NCBI GenBank assembly: GCA_964017155.1
Contig: OZ024856.1
Coordinates: 46,122,610-46,186,609 of the forward strand
DNA: 64,000 nucleotides
Source of the DNA: Oasisia sp. SBJ-2009
Taxonomy: Eukaryota > Annelida > Polychaeta > Sabellida > Siboglinidae
Reading direction: 5' to 3'
Below are positions 44,600 through 54,744 of this stretch, piece by piece; within the stretch, counting starts at the first letter, position 1, and the number at the start of each line of letters is the position of its first letter. Both the position numbers and the translations under genes were made by a program. The notes under the pieces were generated by a model. The model saw only the letters and a program-made list of their open reading frames with translations, was not told where the DNA came from and did not search any database.

Positions 44600-44997
44600 A
44601 AGTTGTCTTATTTATTTGTTATTAAATGCAACGGTTTATTGAAAGAGCTTCTTTTGTTGTTAATGATATTGTTTGCATTTCATTTAACACTACTATTCAA
44701 CTGTCAAGTGACACATACTTCCACCAGTCGACATGTTAATAAAGTTTTGTAAGTCTTGAATGCATGGCTCATTTCCCAAAATATATTATTAAATCATTGC
44801 CGAGTTGTTTTGGTAAAACCAACTATTTGGATATGGTAACGTCTAGATTTCCACCCTTTGTATTGATCTTGAAGCACCTCAATGGGATTTATATACTGCA
44901 ATGCTAAGCCCATATTTGCAAGTGGTGGAGGAAAGAGCCTTATTGAATAAAAAAATATAATTCTACAAAACATTCCAATAGGACCACTATCAAAGTG

Positions 44998-45190
44998 TGT
45001 TCCACCTCGTTTTGAGTGTTGTTTATGTTCTGCTTCTGCAGATCTCATTACAACGAATGCTTTATATAACTTATTTTTCTTTGTACAAGCACGTTTTAAA
45101 CCTTTGGTGAACCAGTTTTTTTTTTCAAAGCTTTTTTTTGGGATCTTTTGTTACTGGACAGTGTTTGTTAAATATATCCATAAATATTTA
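44998..45190 (-). pseudogene. LINE fragment inside the Ulp1-bearing element
   Basis: The reverse strand reads FEKKNWFTKGLKRACTKKNK followed by LYKAFVVMRSAEAEHK. This is the K-P-W-x-T-x-G-L-x-x-x-x-x-x-K-x-x-L-Y block that precedes the reverse transcriptase domain in CR1/L2-like LINEs. It is a short isolated piece. Confidence 0.65.
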
Positions 45191-45911
45191 TAGAAAAGAG
45201 TCATATGCTTGATTAACATCATAAATGTTTAGCACACTTTCCAGGTTTATTGACTTAGTTCGATGCCATTTTATCCTCATTCATATTTCTGATAAATTAA
45301 AATTATTTTACATTATACCTGATTATATTGATGCGCTTCATTTCTTGCAATTATTATTAATAAACATAACAAAACCTCACAATCATCGTTACTTGTAATT
45401 ATTTATAAACAGTGTTTTCTTAATGTCCTTGTCTCGGAGCGTTGTGCATGTTATGGCTTCGTTACAGCCATGGTTTTCAATGCAGTCTATAGTACGTGCA
45501 GCATTGAATACAAATCCCCGCGTCTTCGTGACATATAACTCTGGCAGTTTAGGATATATGTAACTGTCTACTAGCTGAATGTATTGGATGTAACGTGCCT
45601 GTAGTGTGCAACGTAGGGGGTCGAAAAGTTGTTCGTCGCTGCAGCGCGCAGAAATGATTTATTATGTAACACTGTCGCCGCGGGGGTCATGAACTCAAGT
45701 CTCGACATTCTGGCACGACGTTCTGGACCGCTCGACGTTGCATACCGTCGCGCTAACCTTCGCCATGAACCGCTAACCTTTGACATGAACCGCTAACCTT
45801 TTGACATGAACTGCTAACCTTCGACGTTCTGGACTGTATCAACGTTCTGGACCGCGACACCGGAATGTAATTATATAGACACATGTATACTGACATTCTT
45901 TAGGAAGGTAG

Positions 45912-46041
45912 AGTATCGAATATTCTCCGTCGTCCAAGAAACATATGTCGCTTAAGGAAGATGCCGTGCCTACCGTAAGTGACTCCCCAAAAGGACTGAG
46001 CCAACCGCCTGCAAACCCTTTGACATGGTCACCCGATGAAG
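45912..46041 (+). CDS. WSPDEG-type exon, copy 3
   Basis: A 130-bp candidate exon starting after a GGTAG acceptor (an in-frame TAG spans the site; TTCTTTAG lies 8 bases upstream) and ending GAAG/GTAAGT in phase 1. It encodes EYSPSSKKHMSLKEDAVPTV, then SDSPKGLSQPPANPLTWSP and DEG. It aligns without gaps to copy 2 and with one indel to copy 1. The Ulp1-bearing element lies between copies 2 and 3. No upstream or downstream partner exon could be identified, so the host gene is unknown. Confidence 0.5.
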
Positions 46042-46216
46042 GTAAGTGTACACGGTCGCACACACACACACACACACACGCGCGCGCGCGCACGCTCTCA
46101 CGCACGCACACGCCCACGTTCATAATTTGACTCTACCACCAGGTGAACGAACAATAGGTAGAAGCAATAACACCAGCTTAGCTGTAACCAATTTCACCGG
46201 TTCCGCCTGAACAACC

Positions 46217-47192
46217 ATGGACAACGACTCTAGCCGGGTGGCTACCAGTCCATGTGATAACTGTTGCGGATCACCTGAACTAACGGTACATCTGCTGCCA
46301 GTAGACGTCACTTGTCACCCAGTGAGTGACAAGTCAAGAAAAGCGCGCCGGAAAGCTGCGAAAGATAAGCACGCAGACAACTGGAAATACTGCATGACGA
46401 ACTGCATACACAACGGCAAGGACAACCATCAAATGGTTCAATGCCATCTGTGCCAGGCGTGGGTGCATGCACCCGGAGTGTGTGGGTGAAGACGATAAGT
46501 ACATTATAGGCATTTGGTCCTGTACCTCCTGTCGTATGCTACCGACACTCGTGGAGCGTCTACTCGAGAAGACGTCCCTGCTCGAATCGCTGGTCGTCAA
46601 ACTCGAACGACCGAACCAGCAGCTTGTCTCCTTGATGGGTGAGCAGAGCCACGAAATCCGAGGTCTTCGAGAAGACATAGCGACAAGCAAGCGCCCAGAC
46701 GGCGACGCCGACGCCAACGATGGGGAACCACAGGCAGTGACACTGGTTGTGGGGAACAGCCTGGTACGTGATGTACGCGTTGATAAAACGTTCAATGGCA
46801 AACCAATCAAGATTCGAAGGAAATCAGGCGCCGCTCTCGCCGATATCGACCAAATGATCGATGACGCAGCTAAAACGGAAGCCATCGACAAAACATTCAT
46901 CGTAGGTGGTACTCATGAAACAATGAGTGACGTAAGTGTAGCAAACATAAAAGAAAACATCGCGCGACTACTGCGGAAGTTGAAAACCGTGACACCAATC
47001 ATCACGGTGAGCAGCGTACTGCCGTCGAAGCGTCGAGCCAATCCAAACAGACGGGCGAACGTCAACATAAAAGTGAAGGAAGCGTGCAACGAAGTCGACG
47101 TCAAATTCGCCGACAACGACACAAATTTCACATTCCGGAACGGGGCTGCTGACGACGCAGTTTTCCAGAGAGACGGGCTGCTATGGCTCTAA
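46217..47192 (+). pseudogene. LINE ORF1 with PHD finger and SGNH esterase domain
   Basis: The first frame (46217-46489) has a PHD-type finger: CMTNCIHNGKDNHQMVQC, then HLCQAWVH. The second (46467-47192) resumes with HPECVGEDDKYIIGIWSCTS, a leucine-rich coiled-coil segment, and an SGNH-hydrolase domain. That domain has TLVVGNSLVRDV as block I and FIVGGTHET in the position of the G-x-N/H block. The two frames are split by a 4-base duplication (TGCATGCA at the W-V-H site); without it the finger would be continuous. This PHD plus esterase architecture is known for ORF1 of CR1/L2-type LINEs. ORF2 does not follow. Confidence 0.85.
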
Positions 47193-47800
47193 GAAAGAGA
47201 ATCCTCAAGAAACAAGAGCCAATTATTGGTTCCTTCTCTCCCGATTGCCTCAGTTCGCCTGTAGAAGAAACAGTTTTGAGTTTCGGGAATGTGGTTCTTC
47301 AGGGTCCTAAGTCCACTATAGATTATTCTGGTAGAGTTCAATCTGGTAGTGATGCTGCACTGGGTACTAGGGCAAAGATCGCATGCACTCTTTCCCAACT
47401 ATTGATATTCAACACAGTGAAGCACGCATCTTCCTCAGACAACACCGTAATCCGCCACAACAAGGATCGTGTCAAGCCAAAACCAAAGCTATCTGATAGA
47501 GACATTATTGTTCCTCCTGTTGTAATAAAGAATGATGATGTCTTTGTTCCCAGAAGTTGCGATGGACATGTCCAACCAACAAGCAATCTAGTCCACAGTG
47601 CTAAAGTCAAAGATGAAGCTTGGATATCACATGTTGCAGAAGTGATGCATAAGGGTGAGCTGATGAAGGGCGATGTGATCACGTGGGCAGGGTTCAACTC
47701 ACAGATCAGATCTGATGAATGCATCAAGCCCGGTCAAGCAGAGATTGGTATCCTGCCTTTATTTCCAGAGAAGGCTGCCTCTCCATATATTATGATGAAA
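47186..47800 (+). pseudogene. Repetitive-family ORF fragment, internally deleted
   Basis: An open frame containing KIACTLSQLLIFNTVKHA, DIIVPPVVIKNDDVFVPRSC, WISHVAEVMHKGEL, GDVITWAGFNSQ and GILPLFPEKAASPYIMMKH. These blocks occur in this order in a very abundant unnamed invertebrate protein family, but normally with hundreds of residues between the first and second block, so the copy carries a large in-frame deletion. It is probably related to the fragment at 41889-42530. Its frame then continues into LINE sequence. Confidence 0.55.
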
Positions 47801-47990
47801 CATAAGAACTATGCGACAACATTGCACCAAGGCATAACAAAGAAGTATGTTGGCGATTCGGCATTTGGAACAGCAGCACCACGACTATGAATGAATTACC
47901 TCTGAACATTCGTGCATCTGGAACATTATCTATGTTTAGAAGGTGTTTAAAGACAACTTTTTATTCGACATTTTTAGTAATTCAAATTGT
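47801..47990 (+). pseudogene. CR1/L2 LINE ORF2 extreme 3' end
   Basis: Reads YATTLHQGITKKYVGDSAFG with TAAPRL, then in another frame NELPLNIRASGTLSMFRRCL and KTTF. It is the C-terminus of the LINE type seen at 12272-12844, here fused in frame to the previous ORF. Confidence 0.8.
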
Positions 47991-48233
47991 TGTGAAATGA
48001 CGGGCACTGCTTTAGAATTTCGTTTTAATCACTGGGAGCACCTTACCTGGTGCACCAATGTTTCTGAGGTGTCACACAAGCAAACGTTCCACTGCCCATG
48101 CTGTGCATCTCTTGTAGACAAGTAAGCAGTTACAATAAATGTCCAGTAATTGTATGTTCCGTGTGAACAGGTGTGAGAGATGTAGAATCGACTCCAGTGA
48201 CATTGTTATTTTTTACCTATTTTGTATTAAACA

Positions 48234-48298
48234 AGTTGTCTTTGCGCTGTTGGATGCACAAATCGTGGCAACAATGCCAAAGGCATATCTTTTCACCG
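48234..48298 (+). pseudogene. THAP domain exon of a P-element-type transposase
   Basis: One frame reads CLCAVGCTNRGNNAKGISFH with a donor CG/GTGAGT immediately after. C-x4-C at the start, the N-R-G-x-x-A motif and S-F-H are the beginning of a THAP (C2CH) zinc finger. No start codon remains, because a TAA precedes in frame. It belongs with the transposase block at 48628-49409. Confidence 0.7.
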
Positions 48299-48627
48299 GT
48301 GAGTAGAATATGTACATGTAAATATTCGCCTCGTCCCACACTATGTACAGTGCACTACAGCGAGCCTGCTAGCCTACAGGCCATGGGCATGGTGGCTGTC
48401 TGATACTGTGATTCAGAGGCAGATCCAGGAATTTTTAGGGGGGGGGGGTCCAAATATTGATGTCTAAAAAGACACCATTTCCCCCAAAGACAAACGTCTG
48501 TGTTAATCAGTATGGCAGATATGACCATCAAGAAAGTGTCTTCAGGTAAACGTAAAATTTGTGTAATAGCTTTTATATGTAACATAGATAGTCTTCTGAA
48601 ACTCTCAAAGGAATTGTTACTAGGACC

Positions 48628-49409
48628 CGCACCTGTACAATGTTACTTACTTTACATACAAACTATCTCAGGATCACTTGGAGTTGTTTTTCTCAGCTGT
48701 TCGCCAACGTGGAGGATGGAATAACAATCCATCAGCTGTGCAGTTCTCCAATGTATTCAGGTCATTGTTAAGTCATGCAGGTGTATCAATCACAGGTTCT
48801 GCTAAAGCAAATTATGTGCCTCAGGATACAACTTCATTACTAAATGTTTTTGACACTGAGCCGGATGATGACATTGTGCCATTTGTCAACTTTGAATCCG
48901 CTCTCTCTGATCACCCATACAGTTGTACTAGAATTGGTCTAAGTGTCTTTGTAGAGGGTATCATTGTGTACATAGCAGGATGGGTAGTGCGATCAGTGAC
49001 CAGGCAGGTATCTTGTAAGGAATGTTCGCTGGCACTAATAAGCCCTGCTTCAGAATGTACGTATGCCTTGCTCAAACTGAAAAACAATGGTGGGCTTGTT
49101 GTCCCATCACCTAGTGTTGTTCAAATTGTTAGGCATTGTGAAATTGTGTTGCGCTCTTGCATAAACATCAAACGAGTTGCACCTGGACAGTGGGAGAAAA
49201 TGTTGGTGTCCAGAATGTTGGTAGAAATGCCTAGTGATTTGTTTGTGGAACTAAATGACCATTTCATGGAGACTTCCAAGGGTGGACAGGTCGGACCAAT
49301 CCCCTTCCCCCCCATTCTTAAAATACCGGAAATATCCAGCTATATTCTTAGTTGTGTATTGCAAATCCATTCTTATGATAAAGAAATGACATACAATTTA
49401 TTTATTTAG
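48628..49409 (+). pseudogene. P-element/THAP9-type transposase, C-terminal region
   Basis: A long open frame beginning with TYKLSQDHLELFFSAVRQRG and GWNNNPSAVQF, then SALSDHPYSC, IIVYIAGWVVRSV, a C-x-x-C pair (CKECSLAL) and KLKNNGGLVVPSPSVVQIVR. The sequence S-Q-D-H-L-E-L-F-F-S-A-(V/I)-R-x-R-G-G-x-N-N-N-P and the Y-I-A-G-(F/W)-V-V block are diagnostic for the C-terminal half of P-element/THAP9 transposases. An in-frame stop precedes at about 48624, and the RNase H-like and GTP-binding parts are deleted between here and the THAP exon. Inactive, but this part is undamaged. Confidence 0.9.
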
Positions 49410-49703
49410 ACAGTTTGCATTCATTTATAGCCACGCTTACTGATGTACACATAACGCATGAGTGCATAGTACATAGCATGTTGAATGTGCGCTTTTGCCC
49501 TGACCGGAAGTCGCCGCTCATTGGATGCCTGGCTCTGACTTCCTCAACTCTGATTGCTGGTCTAGTTTTGTTTACGTCAATGCTTGACGGTAATACAAGA
49601 CTGAGGTAATGAAGGCACGGTTGACTAGGGTAAAACTTGACGCACGCGTTGTTTATGATACATGGTACCAGGAATTGGCGTTTAAAATAAAAGAACCGAA
49701 AAG

Positions 49704-50570
49704 ATGGACAAACTGAAGCCATCACGTGAGCTGAAAATAGCAGGTGGTAACCTGGCTGATCGGTGGGAAAGGTTCCTGGAGCGTTTTCGATGGTATTTGG
49801 CAGCTGTCGGAGAGGACGGATCGGAAGACAAGAAGAAGGTTGCCATCTTGTTGACAGTTGCTGGAGCCGAGGCACAAGAACTGTTTCGCACATTCACGTA
49901 CGAACCTGCCAAACTGGCGGTAGGTGATCAACCTGCCAAACTGGCGGTAGGTGATCAACCTGCCAAACTGGCGGTAGGTGATCAACCTGCCAAACTGGCG
50001 GTAGGTGATCAACCTGCCAAACTGGCGGTAGGTGATCAACCTGCCAAACTGGCGGTAGGTGATCAACCTGCCAAACTGGCGGTAGGTGATCAACCTGCCA
50101 AACTGGCGGTAGGTGATCAACCTGCCAAGCTGGCGGTAGGTGATCAACCTGCCAAACTGGCGGTAGGTGATCAACCTGCCAAGCTGGCGGTAGGTGGTCA
50201 ACCTGCCAAGCTGGCGGTAGGTGATCAACCTGCCGTCCCGACGGAAAAGCAGAACAACTTTACACAGTCGTGAGAAAGGTCACCGAGTTCTGCGTGCCGC
50301 GAAAAAACCGTCATTTACGAGCGATACGTGTTTCACACCCGAGTACAAGGTGAAGGTGAGACGATGGATAGTTTTACCACGGACTTAAGGCTGAAGTCAC
50401 AGTCATGTGAATTTGGGTCGCTGCAAGATAGCCTGATACGTGACCGAGTTGTAGCGGGCATCAGACTCCAGAATAAAGGAAAGGTTACTCAGAGACTCAG
50501 AGCTAACGTTAGAGCGGGCAATAGTCATTTGCAAAGGCCAAAGCAAACGAAGCCGCGCAAGCGCAAATGA
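49704..50570 (+). pseudogene. Ty3/gypsy gag with coding minisatellite
   Basis: The gag begins MDKLKPSRELKIAGGNLADR, continues WERFLERFRWYLAAVGEDG and KKKVAILLTVAGAEAQELFR, then enters twelve copies of the nonapeptide PAKLAVGDQ. After a frameshift the gag matrix/capsid core resumes as VRKVTEFCVPRKN, FHTRVQGEGETMDSF and CEFGSLQDSLIRDRVVAGIR, ending at 50568. These are standard gypsy gag motifs. The tandem repeat sits where other gags have a short loop, and its length puts the two halves in different frames. A second repeat starts at the end of the frame. Confidence 0.88.
49905..50240 (+). repeat. 27-bp minisatellite within gag (12 units, PAKLAVGDQ)
   Basis: Units are CCTGCCAAACTGGCGGTAGG followed by TGATCAA, and differ only by A/G at one position and one GATCAA to GGTCAA change. 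Near-identity implies very recent expansion. Confidence 0.97.
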
Positions 50571-50758
50571 CAGTGTTAAATGGCACACAAATGACAGTGT
50601 TAAATGGCACACAAATGACAGTGTTAAATGGCACACAAATGACAGTGTTAAATGGCACACAAATGACAGTGTTAAATGGCACACAAATGACAGTGTTAAA
50701 TGGCACACAAATGACAGTGTTAAATGGCACACAAATGACAGTGTTAAATGGCACACAA
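50565..50758 (+). repeat. 24-bp minisatellite within gag (8 units, MTVLNGTQ)
   Basis: Eight identical units of ATGACAGTGTTAAATGGCAC followed by ACAA, in frame with the zinc-knuckle ORF downstream. Confidence 0.97.
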
Positions 50759-51130
50759 AACTGCAAGTGTGAACATGATTTGAAAACTGAAAAAATGAAC
50801 CTCAGAAAGAAACAAGTCCCTGTGGCGGAACAAGCAACAAGAAACGCACAGACACCTAAAAAGAAACAATGTAAGCGTTGCGGGACAGCCCACAAGTTGC
50901 GAGAGTGTCCGGAATGGAGACAAATGTGGCGGCAGAAATCACTATGCCTCAAAGTGTCTGACGCGAAGAGTGCGTGTTGTGGGTGTAGACAATGACAGCA
51001 CTGGCGACGAAGGAGGTTTCTTTGTGTCAGCTATACACAGCAACACACAACAGTGTCAATGGATCGCCTTGTTGACAGTATGTGACAGCCTTGTGCCGTT
51101 GAAAATAGATAGCGGTGCCCAGGTGAATGA
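50759..51130 (+). pseudogene. Ty3/gypsy nucleocapsid zinc knuckle and protease start
   Basis: The frame after the second minisatellite includes KKKQCKRCGTAHKLRECPEW, the first zinc knuckle (C-x2-C-x4-H-x4-C). The following knuckle is damaged (MWRQKSLCLKV). A shifted frame then gives FFVSAIHSNTQQCQWIALL and LVPLKIDSGAQVNE, where DSGA is the active-site triplet of an aspartic protease. No reverse transcriptase follows in this copy. Confidence 0.85.
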
Positions 51131-51711
51131 GGGATTGACATAACTTTTCATTGGGTTCCAGAAGCATCTAAAAACCAAGGGAAATCAGGACCAGCCGTTT
51201 GAAATTCAGATGACCTTGGATGTTTTTTCGCAACATCATTGGTCATTGTACGCAGCAGCCTAGTACAATTCGCGGGTACGATGCCTACTCCAACCGGGAG
51301 GCATCACACACCGCACTCATCCAGTTAATGGCGGCAGGGTACAGGACCTGACAACGCTCTCTGGCAACCACCACCTGACAATGTGGATCTGTACAACTGT
51401 GTTTGAAGGATTCTACTTGTATATTGTGACTCATATAAATTTGTAAAATGTAATTATTTATTTATATATATTTAAAATATAAAATTACTTTCTAGACTAA
51501 TTGGGCTTTCTTCCCTCTATTTATTTGTCAGGGCCAATAGGAATACAGCATTATGCTATATTGGTCGTGCAATTTTTGCCTGAATATTGTGTGCATTGTG
51601 GCAATGGGGAATGTTTGGCAACCAGGTGATAAATATGCAGAGATAGAACGACTAAACGATCTAGTTTTGTATGAAAATTGCTACTAAATTATCTGTTTGT
51701 CTATCATATAA
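51131..51711. other. Unassigned, possibly terminal-repeat-like sequence
   Basis: Lies after the gypsy protease fragment. No second matching copy was found in the window, so an LTR cannot be called. Confidence 0.4.
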
Positions 51712-52650
51712 ATGGTTCCTGTTTTGTATCTTTTTAGAGTTCTCGAGGTATCAAGGTCCGATGTCGTTGTAGTCGACCCAACTCCTGACCTGCTCTACAC
51801 AAAGAGGAAGTCGGAATCATCCTCCAAACACACGGCTGATTGTGAACAAAGCAAGAATGGTGAAACTGCACACGCAGAAAGTATCAATCAACCTACGTCT
51901 GGATGGCACAAGGTTATTCCACCAGGGATATCCTTCAATGACATTTACATCAATGATTATGTGCTCAATTCTGGAAAACGTGCATTCAAGATGGATTCTG
52001 ACCTACGGAAGAAGACATGTATCCGGCCCGAAACCAAAGGATACCATGTTTTCACTGAGAAGTATCTCCATGATATTTGGTGTGTGGTTGACAATGAACA
52101 CATATATTTCAAATCCATGTGCTTCCACAGCCAGAGAAAGTATGATCAGCCCCACAAGATCTGGTGTGCCATAAAGATGACCAACTTTAATGTGGATATC
52201 GGCCAGTGCACTTGCGTTGCAGGTAAATCATCAGGGTATTGCAACCATCTTATGGTTCTCCTGTACCAAATCAGCCACTTTTCAAAGTCAGCCACGACAA
52301 TCATTTCAGATTATCTCTCCAGAAGGTCGATGCCCATGACTTGGCATAAACCTCGAATAGAGCAGAACCCATCATGGAGGTAGCTGTTCACACTAAATAT
52401 ACAAACCGAGAATTTACGTCCACATTGTATGAGGCTAGGACACCAGCAGCGGTTAACAATGATTCTGACTTGTTGACCAGCATTCAGGAGACATTGGCTA
52501 TGGAAAATGCAAGGCGTGGAATTTTGATGGCAAGGAACCACGTCAAGGACACCGTCAACTGCCGTACACAACTAGGAACATGGGTTCCACTGGGCTCTCC
52601 TCTGAGTTACCAGTTGGTTCTGACAGAAGGTGAGTTTAATGTGTACTGTA
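51712..52650 (+). pseudogene. SWIM zinc-finger protein of a repetitive family, C-terminally truncated
   Basis: The first frame (to 52383) reads WHKVIPPGISFNDIYINDYV, LNSGKRAFKMD, IWCVVDNEHIYFKSMCF and then the SWIM finger CTCVAGKSSGYCNHLMVLLY (C-x-C...C-x-H). A one-base shift near 52370 moves the continuation (MEVAVHTKYTNREFTSTLYE, SIQETLAMENARRGIL, GSPLSYQLVLTEGEFNVY) into the next frame. SWIM fingers of this type occur in abundant invertebrate proteins that often carry a YqaJ-like nuclease downstream. Here no nuclease follows, and gypsy reverse transcriptase sequence begins at about 52655. Confidence 0.7.
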
Positions 52651-52654
52651 ATGT

Positions 52655-52755
52655 TGTACATGTCCGCAGCGGTTTCTGGCACATTTGCTTAGATGACGAG
52701 TCTTCACAACTGACAACTTTCAACACGCCTTTCGGACGGTATCGTTGGAAGATGA
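52655..52755 (+). pseudogene. Ty3/gypsy reverse transcriptase fragment
   Basis: VRSGFWHICLDDESSQLTTF and NTPFGRYRWKM form a single conserved gypsy reverse transcriptase block, 5' of the catalytic YxDD. It is fused in frame on both sides: after the SWIM protein sequence and before a gag fragment. Confidence 0.85.
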
Positions 52756-53445
52756 TAGATGAGAGTTGTGAGGCATATGTAGAAAGACTGGAGTTGTATT
52801 TTTAAGTAAATGACAATGCCGACGATAAACGGTTGCCGGCTTTCCTGTCGATTATTGGAAGCCAAACCTACGGCATACTGAAATCGCTGGTGTCGCCAAC
52901 GCCGTCTAGTGGAAAGACATTTCAACAGTGTATTGAAAGCCCACTACTGTCCGAAGCCCCTGGTCATTGTCGAACGATTCAGATTAATGAAGAGATAACA
53001 ATTTGAGGGGAGTACTACGTGTGACTTTGGCGAAACTCTGAGCGAACGGCTACGAGATCAACTGGTTGTAGGCATCAGAAGTAAGGCGTCACGTCGGCTG
53101 CTGGTTGAGTCAGCGCTCACCTACGCCAAGGCAATCGAGCATGCTACATCAATGGAACTAGCAGAAAAAGACAGCAAGGAACTGATAGGTTCTGCAAAAT
53201 CGGCTGTCAACTATGCAGCCAGAAGAGGTGTCAAACCAAGTACCAGCGGTTCAGAAGGCAACCGGAAGATGGTAACAAGTCCTTGTTACCACTTTGGAGG
53301 GAACAACCACAGGCCAGAACAATGTCGGTATGCAAATGCGGTGTGCCATCAGTGCAACAAAAGGGGTCATCTCCAGCAAGTGTGTCGCAGTAAGAGACAA
53401 TACAGTGGTGGTAGGATGCCATTCAAGAATAAAGCCGTATCATAG
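52756..53445 (+). pseudogene. Ty3/gypsy gag fragment with two zinc knuckles
   Basis: Contains AYVERLELYF, then PAFLSIIGSQTYGILKSLVS and, in another frame, ERLRDQLVVGIRSKA, LLVESALTYAKAIEHATSME and two C-terminal knuckles: CYHFGGNNHRPEQC (second cysteine replaced by phenylalanine) and CHQCNKRGHLQQVC (intact). The order, reverse transcriptase first and gag second, is the reverse of a real element, so this is a chimera of two gypsy copies. Confidence 0.85.
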
Positions 53446-53519
53446 ACAAGACCAAAGGATCCATCATCGGTCCATCATGTAGAGGACCAACATGAAACTA
53501 TAACAGCTGTACACAGTTA

Positions 53520-53990
53520 ATACCGAGAAAGAGGAAACATCAGTGAAGAAACACTTCATGAGTTTTTTGAAAATATCCCCATACGAGGTCAACATTAAAA
53601 ATGTACACGGGGGAAATGATGCCAACCCTGGGAACAGCCAATGTGGCCGTGGAGTACCAAGGACACAAGGAACGACTTCCTTTGTTGTTGGTAGCTGGAA
53701 GTGGGCCTACCCTGCTTGGAAGGAACTGGCTCAGTTTGCTCACACTCAATTGGAGAAATATACAGGATGAGCACCGGTGATAACTCGGTGATGTCGGCCG
53801 ACACGCTTCTTCAGAAGTATCCAGAACTCCTGAAATCGAACATAGGGACAATCCATGGGGGTAAAAGGTCATTTCCAAGTGGACGTTGATGCAGAACCGC
53901 GTTTTTGCAAACCACGAAACGGTCCGTATGGGTAGATCAGGAGCTAACCAGACTCCAGGAAGAAGGGATCATAGAACCACCATGAAGGAC
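53520..53990 (+). pseudogene. Ty3/gypsy protease-reverse transcriptase linker fragment
   Basis: Across shifted frames it contains LLLVAGSGPTLLGRNWLSLL, LQKYPELLKSNIGTI and LTRLQEEGIIEPP. These are the linker after the protease (G-S-G-P-x-L-x-G-R-N-W-L) and the first reverse transcriptase block (L-x-x-x-G-I-I-E-P). It probably continues the gag fragment upstream with deletions. Confidence 0.85.
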
Positions 53991-54300
53991 ATCGAGGAAT
54001 CATGCGAATGAAGACATTTGCCAGAAATTATGTGTGGTAGCCAATGTTTGTATTTTACTTTGAGAACTGCGTTATTGAATCAACAGCGTTCGTTGCTCTG
54101 TAAAACACCACAGAGAGCATGATTGCAGATAGGTATTTGGTTCATTCAGTAAGTATTATCGGGAAACCACACATGTGCTAGCATAAAATAAGGGGTAATC
54201 TTTCAAATGGTACCAAATATTTGGAGTTTGGTTGAACAGTGAGTGACATATTTGATGTGACTTTTAGTTGATAATTTGTTGTTCACTTATCTGTTTTTGG
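53991..54300. other. Unassigned sequence
   Basis: No gene or repeat recognised. Confidence 0.5.
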
Positions 54301-54308
54301 TAATAAGG

Positions 54309-54740
54309 ATTCAGTAGGGTTATATTCTTTCTTATACAGTCACTTACAGTTTGAAGAATTTTATATGTGAATGTTCCTGCATTGAATGGTCTGCTCGCTT
54401 TGTGTTGAGTACAACAGTTGCAACTATTTATTGTATTCAGCATGCATGTAGTTGTTCTATTCACTGTGTTCTATATTACAGCAAGGTATAATTCTTTCTT
54501 AGGTTGCCACTTATACAATACCTTTTGAAGAATTGTTTGAGGATATTCCTGCATTTAAATGACTGCTACCTTTACACTGTTTGCAAGTAATTGGTATATT
54601 CAGCATGCATACATTTTTTTATTCAATGTGTTATATATAGCAGTAAGGTATAATTCGTTCTTAGGTTGTCACTTTGAAAAAGGGCCACTTTTTACTGCGT
54701 GCTTGCTAATAATTATTTTATTCAGTGTTTTGTATAGCAT
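54309..54740. repeat. ~170-bp tandem repeat, about 2.5 units
   Basis: Units start near 54309, 54484 and 54651, each with AAGGTATAATTCTTTCTTAGG-like, TTGAAGAATT, CCTGCATT and ATTCAGCATGCAT words. They lie directly 5' of the Merlin ORF. Confidence 0.8.
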
Positions 54741-54744
54741 TTGT

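Larger units (their letters stand above)
43324..45863 (+). mobile_element. 2.54-kb element with ~250-320-bp inverted repeats, encoding an Ulp1-like protease part
   Basis: The ends are inverted copies: 43324-43645 and 45609-45863 (reverse) both begin CCGGTGTCGCGGTCCAGAAC. They continue through sub-terminal repeats of GGTTAGCGGTTCATGTCAAA and a GTTACATAATAAATCATTTC block. Exons with intact splice sites lie between the arms at 43682, 44070 and 44498. The interior also holds a LINE fragment and blocks shared with 30157-31270. No clear target duplication was found. Long inverted repeats with sub-terminal arrays suggest a Mutator- or foldback-like DNA transposon (inference). No transposase is recognisable. 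Confidence 0.82.

Noticed and set aside
43324..45863. A clear target-site duplication for the Ulp1-bearing element
   Set aside because: The bases outside the CCGGTG/CACCGG ends (CCTTTCGTG and AATGTAATT) do not match at 8, 9 or 10 bp.
45839..46130. Reverse- and forward-strand frames over the CA/CG tract
   Set aside because: Driven by (CA)n(CG)n simple sequence; only the 45912-46041 part has paralogues.
51131..51711. LTR of the gypsy element
   Set aside because: No second copy and no TG...CA borders with a primer-binding site could be identified in the window.
54559..54744. N-terminal 60 codons of the Merlin/BEL open frame as transposase sequence
   Set aside because: They fall in the ~170-bp tandem repeat and have no transposase similarity; Merlin similarity starts at DICAEHF.
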